Assembly: GCA_030427485.1 (NCBI GenBank)
Contig: JAUICG010000009.1
Coordinates: 62,001-126,000, forward strand
Reading direction: 5' to 3'
Length of the DNA: 64,000 bases
Source: Gammaproteobacteria bacterium
Lineage (GTDB): Bacteria; Pseudomonadota; Gammaproteobacteria; Pseudomonadales; Halieaceae
Below the pieces are notes generated by a model that did not search any database, was not told the origin of the DNA, and saw nothing but the letters and a program-made list of their open reading frames with translations. This document shows, in pieces, positions 15,953 to 22,914 of the stretch. Within the stretch, counting starts at the first letter, position 1, and each line of letters opens with the position of its first letter. Both the position numbers and the translations under genes were made by a program.

Positions 15953-17020
15953 ATGAGAGATATTGCAATCTGTGCCTACCAGCAGACAGATATAGTGAGC
16001 GACGCCGGCGCGCAGAACGAGGTGGAACTGATCATGCCGGTACTCGGCCGCACCTTCGCGCAGGCGGGTATAAACAATGCCCAGGACGTGGACTTCGTCT
16101 GCTCCGGCAGCTGCGACTACCTGCAGGGCGCGGCGTTCGCGTTTGTGCTGGGCGTGGATGCGCTGGGCGCGGTGCCGCCGATCAAGGAGTCCCATGTGGA
16201 AATGGACGCGGCCTGGGCGCTGTACGAGGCTATCCTGAAAATCCGCATGGGCCACGCCAACTCGGCGCTGGTCTACGGCTTCGGCAAGTCCTCGCCTGGC
16301 GAATTGCCGATCGTGCTGTCGCAACAGCTCGACCCGTACTACCTGGCGCCGCTGTGGGTCGACAGCATCTCGCTGGCCGCGCTGCAGGCGCGCCTGATGC
16401 TGGAACAGGGCCTGATCACCGAGCGCGACATGGCCGAGGTGGTATCGCGCTCGCGCCGCAACGCGCGGAATAACCCGCACGCGCAGCTCAAGGGCGATAT
16501 CTCGCCGGAGGACGTGCTGGCCGAGGAAACCTATGTGTCGCCGCTGCGCAAGTCCGATTGCTGCCCGGTGTCGGACGGCGCCTGCGCGATGATCATCGCC
16601 ACCGTCGACCAGGCGCAGGCGTGGGGCCTGCCGTACGCGGTGATCAGCGGCATTGATCACTGCATCGAGACGCACAACCTCGGCATGCGGGATCTCACCG
16701 ACTCGGTCTCCACGCGCATGGCGGCCAACCACGCGGGCATGAACGCGGGCAAGGTGGACGTGGCCGAACTCTACGCGCCCTTCAGTCACCAGGAACTCAT
16801 CCTCACCCGGGCGCTGGGGCTGGATGCTGAAACACAGGTCAACCCCAGTGGCGGCGTGCTGGCCGGCAACCTGATGATGGCTTCCGGCTTGTCGCGTATA
16901 GGTGAAGTCTTCAACCGCATTGTGAATGGCGAGGCGCAACGGGGCATCGCCCACGCGACCTCCGGACCCTGCCTGCAGCACAACCTGGTAGCGGTCCTCG
17001 AGAAAGGGGAGAACGCATAA
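15953..17020 (+). CDS. Thiolase-fold protein lacking the catalytic Cys and His (SCP2/Ltp-like), first
   Basis: This 355-aa thiolase-fold protein follows DUF35-2 by 3 bp. In the place where thiolases carry the nucleophilic Cys, it reads SHVEMDAAWAL with no Cys nearby. The usual GHP motif is GNL (NPSGGVLAGNLMMASG). It therefore should not do thiolytic cleavage. In Ltp2-type proteins a similar loss goes with retro-aldol cleavage of a hydroxyacyl-CoA together with a DUF35 partner. The order DUF35-DUF35-thiolase-thiolase supports such a complex here. The reaction and substrate are inferred. Confidence 0.82.
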   Translation: MRDIAICAYQQTDIVSDAGAQNEVELIMPVLGRTFAQAGINNAQDVDFVCSGSCDYLQGAAFAFVLGVDALGAVPPIKESHVEMDAAWALYEAILKIRMGHANSALVYGFGKSSPGELPIVLSQQLDPYYLAPLWVDSISLAALQARLMLEQGLITERDMAEVVSRSRRNARNNPHAQLKGDISPEDVLAEETYVSPLRKSDCCPVSDGACAMIIATVDQAQAWGLPYAVISGIDHCIETHNLGMRDLTDSVSTRMAANHAGMNAGKVDVAELYAPFSHQELILTRALGLDAETQVNPSGGVLAGNLMMASGLSRIGEVFNRIVNGEAQRGIAHATSGPCLQHNLVAVLEKGENA

Positions 17021-18183
17021 TGGCTAATTTGGCAGCGGTGGTCGGCATTGGCCAGACCAAGTACACGACCAAGCGGACCGATGTCTCGATTGCCGGGCTG
17101 GTGCGCGAGGCGGCGGTCAACGCCCTGAAGGACGCGGACCTCGGCTGGGACGATATCGACGCCGTGATCATCGGCAAGGCCCCGGACATGTTCGAGGGCG
17201 TGATCATGCCGGAAATCTACCTGACGGACGCGCTCGGCTGTAACGGCAAGCCGATGCTGCGCGTGCACACGGCCGGCTCCGTGGGCGGTTCAACCGCGTT
17301 GGTCGCCGCCTCGCACGTGCAGAGCGGCACCTTCAAGCGGGTGCTGACGGTCGCGTTCGAGAAGCAGTCCGAATCAAACGCGATGTGGGCGCTGTCCAAC
17401 CCACAGCCGTTCTCCACCCACCTGAACGCGGGCGCCGGTGGCTATTTCGCGCCGATTATCCGCGAGTATATGCGCCGCTCCAACGCGCCTTACGACGTCG
17501 GTATCAAGGTCGCGGTGAAAGATCGCCTGCACGGCGCTCGCAACCCGCTGGCGCACCTGCAGAAACCCGATATCACCATGAAGGAAGTGGAAGAGTCGTT
17601 CATGCTGTGGGACCCGATCCGTTTCCTGGAGTCCTGTCCCTCGTCGGACGGCGCCTGCGCGATGATTATCGCCAACGAAGAACTGGCCGAACAGGCGCCG
17701 AAATCGCCGGCCTGGATTCGCGGTGGCGCGATGCGTTCGGAGCCGACTATGTTCGCCGGGCGCGACGAGGTCAACCCGCAGGCCGGCAGGGACTGTGCGG
17801 CGGACGTGTTCCAGCAGGCGGGCATCACCGACCCGCGCAAGGAACTCGACGTCGCGGAAGTCTACGTGCCGTTCAGCTGGTACGAGCCGATGTGGCTGGA
17901 AAACCTCGGTTTCGCACCGGTGGGGGAGGGCTGGAAACTGACCATGGACGGCGCTACCTCGCTGATCGATGGCGGCGATATCCCCTGGAACCCCTCGGGC
18001 GGCGTGCTGTCATCGAACCCGATCGGCGCGTCCGGCATGATCCGTTTCGCCGAGGCGGCGCGACAGGTGCGCGGCGACGCCGGCGACCACCAGGTGGCAG
18101 GCGCGAAACTGGCGCTCGGGCACGCCTACGGCGGTGGCGCGCAGTTCTTCTCGATGTGGGTCGTCGGTTCGGAAAAGCCGTAA
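17020..18183 (+). CDS. Thiolase-fold protein lacking the catalytic Cys and His (SCP2/Ltp-like), second
   Basis: The ATG shares one base with the preceding stop (TAATG), indicating translational coupling. The 387-aa protein is a fuller SCP2-type thiolase. The nucleophile position reads TAGSVGGSTAL (Gly for Cys) and the GHP position reads SNPIGASG (Asn for His). A late GHAYGGG segment retains His and Tyr, residues of the kind used by Ltp2-like retro-aldolases. It probably pairs with the first thiolase-like protein and the DUF35 proteins in a heteromeric complex acting on a branched or polycyclic acyl-CoA. Confidence 0.85.
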   Translation: MANLAAVVGIGQTKYTTKRTDVSIAGLVREAAVNALKDADLGWDDIDAVIIGKAPDMFEGVIMPEIYLTDALGCNGKPMLRVHTAGSVGGSTALVAASHVQSGTFKRVLTVAFEKQSESNAMWALSNPQPFSTHLNAGAGGYFAPIIREYMRRSNAPYDVGIKVAVKDRLHGARNPLAHLQKPDITMKEVEESFMLWDPIRFLESCPSSDGACAMIIANEELAEQAPKSPAWIRGGAMRSEPTMFAGRDEVNPQAGRDCAADVFQQAGITDPRKELDVAEVYVPFSWYEPMWLENLGFAPVGEGWKLTMDGATSLIDGGDIPWNPSGGVLSSNPIGASGMIRFAEAARQVRGDAGDHQVAGAKLALGHAYGGGAQFFSMWVVGSEKP

Positions 18184-18217
18184 GCAGCGCGGCACAACAG
18201 AAGGGAGAAAACGGCTT

Positions 18218-19846
18218 ATGGCCAAGCACTACAATATTGCCGACCTCTACGAGATGGTGGCGGACAAGGTGCCCACGCGCAGCGCGCTGGTCTGCGGTGA
18301 GCAGCGCGCGACCTACGCGCAGCTCGAGCAGCGCGCCAACCGGCTCGCCCACTACCTGCAGCAGCAGGGCGTCTCAGCCGGTGATCACGTCGGCCTGTAT
18401 CTCTACAACTGCAACGAGTACCTGGAGGGCATGCTCGCCTGTTTCAAGATTCGGGCGGTGCCGATCAATGTCAACTATCGCTACGTACAGGATGAACTGC
18501 TGTACATCTTCGACAATGCCGACATGGTGGCCTGTATCCACAACCAGGAATTCATCCCGCACATCGCCGAGGTGCGACAATCCGCGCCCGACCTGAAAAC
18601 GTTTATCTACGTGAAGGATGACTCGGGTTGTGATCCGTCGGCCATCGGCGCCGTCGAGTATGAAGCGAGCATGGAAGGGCAGAGCGACAAGCGCGATTTT
18701 GGCGAGCGCTCCGACGATGACCTGTTCATCCTCTACACCGGCGGCACCACCGGCATGCCCAAGGGCGTGATGTGGCCGCACAAGGCGGTGTTCTTTGCGG
18801 CGATGGGCGGCGGCGGCTGGTTTCACCCGGACGGCGCAATCACCGATCCCGAACAGATCGCCGGACGCGTGGCCGATTTCGCGATTGTCGGGATGGCGCT
18901 GGCGCCCTTGATGCACGGTGCCTGCTGGTGGTACGCCTGCATCCAACTGCTGGCGGGGAATTCCGTGGTACTGAACCCCGGTCGCTCGCTGGTCGGGGAG
19001 GAGGTGTGGGAAATCGTCGCGAAGGAAAAGGTCAATTCCATTTCCATCGTCGGCGATGCGATGGCGGTACCGCTGCTCGACGCCCTCGACGCCAACCCCG
19101 ACCGCTGGGATCTGAGTTCCGTGTTCAATATCGGCTCCGGCGGGGCCGTGTTCTCGGAAAGCAAGCAGGAGGCGTTCCGGCAGAATTTCCCCAACGTCTT
19201 CATCTCCAATTCCTTCGGCTCATCCGAGAGCGGCAATATGGGTTTCGACGGCGGTGGCAAAAAGGGCCAGGGTCTGGGCAACGTCATCAAGAGCGAATTC
19301 ATGTCGGTGATCAGCGATGTCGAGGGAGAGCCCCATCGCCACGTACAGCGCGGTGAAATGGGTATCTTCGCGCGCAGCGGTCATATCCCCGTGGGCTACT
19401 ACAACGACCCGGTCAAGACCGCGAAAACCATCGTCAACGTGGACGGCAAGCCGTGGCTGCTGCTGGGTGATGAAGCGCGCCTGGAAGAAGACGACTCGAT
19501 CACCGTGTACGGCCGCGGCTCCAACTGCATCAATTCCGGCGGCGAGAAAATTTTCCCGGAGGAAGTGGAGCAGGCGCTGAAAGCCAACCCCGCCATTTTC
19601 GACTGCCTGGTGGTGGCGACTCCGGACGAACGCTTCGGCAGCCGGGTAACGGCGGTGGTGGCACCGCGCGGCGATGCGACCCTGAGCCTGGACTCGGTGC
19701 AGGAACATGCGCGCCAGCACATCGCGGGGTACAAGATTCCGCGTGAATTACACGTGGTGAAAGAGGTGCCGCGGGCGCCGAGCGGCAAGCCGGCCTATCC
19801 GAAGGCGCTGGAGATTGCGCTCTCGGGAGATTTCAAGGTCGCCTGA
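18218..19846 (+). CDS. Acyl-CoA synthetase (AMP-binding, FadD-like)
   Basis: The ATG at 18218 follows GGGAGAAAACGGCTT. The longer in-frame extension overlaps the previous gene and is unlikely. The 542-aa protein carries the P-loop YTGGTTGMPKG (173-183), the SSESGNMG region, the hinge GDEARL / YGRGSNCINSGGEKIFPEEVE and the catalytic Lys near residue 524 (APSGKPAYP). It activates a carboxylic acid with ATP and CoA. Sequence style resembles the FadD3/FadD19-type ligases of steroid catabolism, but substrate choice cannot be read. It is the last gene of the DUF35-thiolase operon. Repeat B starts 48 bp after its stop. Confidence 0.92.
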   Translation: MAKHYNIADLYEMVADKVPTRSALVCGEQRATYAQLEQRANRLAHYLQQQGVSAGDHVGLYLYNCNEYLEGMLACFKIRAVPINVNYRYVQDELLYIFDNADMVACIHNQEFIPHIAEVRQSAPDLKTFIYVKDDSGCDPSAIGAVEYEASMEGQSDKRDFGERSDDDLFILYTGGTTGMPKGVMWPHKAVFFAAMGGGGWFHPDGAITDPEQIAGRVADFAIVGMALAPLMHGACWWYACIQLLAGNSVVLNPGRSLVGEEVWEIVAKEKVNSISIVGDAMAVPLLDALDANPDRWDLSSVFNIGSGGAVFSESKQEAFRQNFPNVFISNSFGSSESGNMGFDGGGKKGQGLGNVIKSEFMSVISDVEGEPHRHVQRGEMGIFARSGHIPVGYYNDPVKTAKTIVNVDGKPWLLLGDEARLEEDDSITVYGRGSNCINSGGEKIFPEEVEQALKANPAIFDCLVVATPDERFGSRVTAVVAPRGDATLSLDSVQEHARQHIAGYKIPRELHVVKEVPRAPSGKPAYPKALEIALSGDFKVA

Positions 19847-19893
19847 GTAACAGCTGGGCCAGGTAACTGTTTTGTCATGTTTGATCGGGAACC

Positions 19894-20005
19894 GGCGTTG
19901 AAACGTAGAGCGTGGGGTGGGACCCGCCGTGAACCCGTCCATGGGGGCTTGAGCTCGACATCCATGTCTCGCACAGTCCCACCCCACGCTCTACGTTCCA
20001 ACACC
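19894..20005. repeat. Palindromic repeat copy B (conserved core, locus-specific arms)
   Basis: The arms 19894-19923 and 19976-20005 are 30 bp each and pair with two mismatches near their outer ends. The 62-nt core (19919-19980, including GGGAC and GTCCC) contains CCC/GGG around GTCCAT and GACA/TGTC around TCCA. By hand alignment it agrees with the reverse complement of copy C's core at about 54 of 62 positions. It lies 47 bp after the acyl-CoA synthetase stop. Confidence 0.88.
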
Positions 20006-20119
20006 TCAGCGCCAACCCGAAGCTGCATAGCCACTATTGAGTTAAGGATGAAGCAGTAGTTTCTAGACTGCTTAAGTGTGTTTGCTTGGATCGAGATGGA
20101 AGCCTGAATTTCGCACGGA

Positions 20120-20230
20120 GGCGGTAAACCCGTAAATACAGGACGGGACTGTGCGAGGCAGGACGCCGAGCCCAAGCCCCCATGGATGGGTTTACGGCGT
20201 GTCCCGGCCTGTATTTACGGGTTTGCCGCC
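20120..20230. repeat. Palindromic repeat copy C (inverted orientation)
   Basis: The arms 20120-20149 and 20201-20230 are 30 bp each with two mismatches. The core 20145-20205 (61 nt) is the reverse complement of the core type seen in A and B. It has ATCCAT in the first sub-hairpin loop and GTCCT between GGC and GCC in the second. It begins 114 bp after copy B and faces it, so B and C form a larger inverted repeat. The rest of the 520-bp gap 19847-20366 holds no credible gene. An AAGGAG ribosome-binding site precedes the crotonase start at 20367. Confidence 0.88.
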
Positions 20231-20366
20231 GGGCTTCGTAACATGCTAGCGGTCCGGTCGGGTAGTCTTTCCCATTGTGTTGTCGCCGGATTCGATTCGA
20301 AGACATGTTTCCATCCTGAATATGGTTGTTTAGATTTTCGATTTTCATTTTAAGAAGGAGTTTGTC

Positions 20367-21185
20367 ATGCCCGAACTTGATATCAGCACCAAGAACTGCA
20401 CCGTCGAACAGGAGGGCAAAGTACTGATTGTCACCCTCAACCGCCCCGAGGCCAAAAACGCCTTCAGCCCCGAAATGCTGCTGGGCATGTACAAAGCCTG
20501 GCGCCTGCTCGACGAGGACGACGGCCTGATGTGCGCGATTCTCACCGCCAATGGCGATACCTTCTGCGCCGGTATGGATCTCAAGGCCGGCGCCGATGGC
20601 GATCACCGGTCCACCGAGGAGTTCATGGCCGTGATGGCCGAGGTGCCGAATGTTCACTGGCAGGCGCTGTTGCGCGACAACCGGCCCAACAAGCCGCTGA
20701 TCCTCGCGGTCGAGGGTTATGCCCTGGCCGGCGGCACCGAGATACTGGCCGGTACCGATATTCGCGTCGCGGCCGAGGATGCGACCTTCGGCGTCACCGA
20801 GGTCGCACGCGGCCTGTACCCGATGGCCGGGTCCAGTATCCGCCTGCCGCGGCAGATTCCGTATTGCCTGGCCGCGGAGATACTGCTGCTCGGTCGTCAT
20901 ATCAGCGCTCAGGAAGCGCTCGACTGGGGCCTGGTGAACCGCGTCGTGCCCCGGGGGCAGACACTGGCCAAGGCCAGGGAGATCGCCGCGCAGATTTGCG
21001 AGACCGGGCCGCTGGCGCTGCAGGCGATCACTCGCTCGTTGCGGGATATACAGACCGATGTGAAAGAGGCGGACGCCATGTTGGCTTCTGACGAACTGGC
21101 GAACCCGGTTTTCGCCTCCGCGGATGCGAAGGAGGGGATGCGCGCCTTCAAGGAAAAGCGCAAGGCCAACTTCACCGGCGCCTAG
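20367..21185 (+). CDS. Enoyl-CoA hydratase/isomerase (crotonase)
   Basis: This 272-aa crotonase starts after AAGGAG. It has the oxyanion-hole segment GDTFCAGMDL (63-72) and the second loop GYALAGGTEI (117-126). Both acidic residues expected for hydration are present: E125 in AGGTE and E145 in GVTEVARGL. This fits addition of water to a 2-enoyl-CoA, although isomerase or hydrolase activity cannot be excluded. It begins a short plus-strand run with a nitroreductase and a second crotonase, downstream of the acyl-CoA ligase operon and separated from it by repeats B and C. Confidence 0.9.
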   Translation: MPELDISTKNCTVEQEGKVLIVTLNRPEAKNAFSPEMLLGMYKAWRLLDEDDGLMCAILTANGDTFCAGMDLKAGADGDHRSTEEFMAVMAEVPNVHWQALLRDNRPNKPLILAVEGYALAGGTEILAGTDIRVAAEDATFGVTEVARGLYPMAGSSIRLPRQIPYCLAAEILLLGRHISAQEALDWGLVNRVVPRGQTLAKAREIAAQICETGPLALQAITRSLRDIQTDVKEADAMLASDELANPVFASADAKEGMRAFKEKRKANFTGA

Positions 21186-21281
21186 CGTCCCGTCATTCTT
21201 AACAGCAACCGGGGCGCCCGGTAGTCATGCGTTTCGGTTTCTTGTTAGGCTACGCATCCGCCAGATAAAGCGAGTTTATTC

Positions 21282-21956
21282 ATGTCCAAGCAAGCTGAAG
21301 TATTCGATGACATTGTCACGTCCCGGCATTCACTGCGCGCCTTCCTGCCGCGGGCGGTGGACGAGGACACATTGAACACCGTGTTTTCCGTCGCGCAGCG
21401 CGCGCCGAGCAACTGCAACAGCCAGCCCTGGGTGGTGCATGTGGTCTCGGGCGAGAAACTGGAGACCCTGCGCGCGGAAATGCCCGGTCGCTTCGTGGCC
21501 GGGAATATCAGCATGGATTTTCCCTACGACGGCGTGTACCACGGTGTGTACAAGGAGCGCCAGTACGGCGCCGCGCAGTCCCTCTACGACTCGGTGGGTA
21601 TTTCCCGCGAGGACAAGGCGAAGCGCAACGAGCAGTTCATGCGCAATTTCACCTTTTTCGACGCGCCACATGTCGCCTTCCTGTTCCTGCCGGAACCCTT
21701 CGGCCTGCGCGAGGCGGCGGACCTGGGCATGTACGCCCAGACGCTGATGCTGACGCTCACCGCGCACGGCCTCGGCAGTTGCCCGCAGACAGCGCTGGGT
21801 TTCCAGGCCGATTACGTGCGCGAGCAACTGGGTATCGAGGCCAGCAATAAACTGGTCTTCGGGATATCGTTCGGCTACCCGGATCCGGATGACCCCGTGA
21901 ACAACTGTGTTACCGACCGCGCCACCGTGGCGCAGGCCGTGGCGTTTCACTCCTGA
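21282..21956 (+). CDS. Nitroreductase-family FMN oxidoreductase
   Basis: This 224-aa protein has the nitroreductase fold: an N-terminal FMN-binding RHSLRAFLPRAV, the APSNCNSQPWVVHVVSG segment and a C-terminal glycine-rich GLGSCPQ with FGISFGYPD. Family members reduce nitro groups, quinones, enones or other flavin-accessible substrates with NAD(P)H. Placed between two crotonases it may act on an unsaturated acyl or ring intermediate rather than a nitro compound, but this is inference from position only. The next gene follows 11 bp later, so co-transcription is likely. Confidence 0.88.
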   Translation: MSKQAEVFDDIVTSRHSLRAFLPRAVDEDTLNTVFSVAQRAPSNCNSQPWVVHVVSGEKLETLRAEMPGRFVAGNISMDFPYDGVYHGVYKERQYGAAQSLYDSVGISREDKAKRNEQFMRNFTFFDAPHVAFLFLPEPFGLREAADLGMYAQTLMLTLTAHGLGSCPQTALGFQADYVREQLGIEASNKLVFGISFGYPDPDDPVNNCVTDRATVAQAVAFHS

Positions 21957-21967
21957 CAGGTATACCG

Positions 21968-22732
21968 ATGACAGATCTCGTTATCACCGACAACCGCGAC
22001 GGCGTGCTGGTCGTCACGCTCAATCGCCCCGAGAAAAAGAACGCGATCAACACGCAGATGTGGGTGGATCTGCGCGACACGTTCCGGGCCGCGGCGGATG
22101 ACGACGACGTGGTCTGCGTCCTGCTCTGCGGCGCGGGCGACAATTTTTCTTCCGGCGTGGACCTGGCGAGTTTTGGCGATGTCGGGGAAGGGGAGGAGCA
22201 TCCCTTCGAGTCGGCCGCGCGCGCGGTCGTGGAGTTCGACAAGCCGATGGTCGCCGCGGCCCGGGGCGTCGCGGTTGGCGGCGGCGCCACCGTGCTGTTC
22301 CACGCCGATATCGTCTATGTCGGCACCAGCCTGCGCATGCGCCTGCCCTTCGCCAGTCTCGGCCTCGTGCCGGAGTGGGGCAGCAGCTATATGCTGCAGG
22401 CGAACATCGGCGCCCAGCGCGCGGCCGAATTGTTCTACACCGCGCAGTGGATCGACGCGGACAAGGCCTTTAACGCCGGCATTGCCGCGGCGGTCCTGCC
22501 CGACGCTGACCTGTTTGACCACGCGCTGGCCAGGGCGCGGGAGATCGCCCAGTGGCCGGTGAATTCACTGCGCGAGATCAAGCGCTCGCTGCGGCTGCAC
22601 CACCTGCCGGCGATCGACCTGGCGATCAGGACGGAACAGGCCGGAATGGAGCGCCAGGCCGGCTCGCCGGAAAACATTGAAGCGATCACCGCGTTCATGG
22701 AGAAGCGGCCGCCGAATTTCCGAAAGCCCTAA
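21968..22732 (+). CDS. Enoyl-CoA hydratase/isomerase (crotonase)
   Basis: This 254-aa crotonase starts 11 bp after the nitroreductase stop. It has NRPEKKNAI near residue 20, the oxyanion segment GDNFSSGVDL and the second loop RGVAVGGGATVL. At the second-loop position where hydratases keep Glu, this protein has Ala (GGGAT). It keeps an acidic residue later (SLGLVPEWGSSY). The pattern resembles crotonases that act as isomerases, so 2,3-hydratase activity is doubtful. It ends the catabolic run. Confidence 0.88.
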   Translation: MTDLVITDNRDGVLVVTLNRPEKKNAINTQMWVDLRDTFRAAADDDDVVCVLLCGAGDNFSSGVDLASFGDVGEGEEHPFESAARAVVEFDKPMVAAARGVAVGGGATVLFHADIVYVGTSLRMRLPFASLGLVPEWGSSYMLQANIGAQRAAELFYTAQWIDADKAFNAGIAAAVLPDADLFDHALARAREIAQWPVNSLREIKRSLRLHHLPAIDLAIRTEQAGMERQAGSPENIEAITAFMEKRPPNFRKP

Positions 22733-22914
22733 CCGCTTACGGGAACTGCCGCAGGGCTTGTCGCGCCCGTTCCTTCGATAAAAGGCAGTCCCGGGTGTCC
22801 TCGGGGGCTGCGTTTCCCGGGTGTAAGCGGGGCGGACCTTCTGTGCCCGCAGTCGATGCGTTACACTCCGATCCCGATCCGAAAAATACAGACTTTAATA
22901 ATAAGGGGTACCTG

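Noticed and set aside
10937-20230. Repeats A-C as integron attC sites
   Set aside because: attC sites have conserved outer R boxes and variable centres. Here the centre is conserved and the outer arms vary, and no integrase or cassette structure is present.
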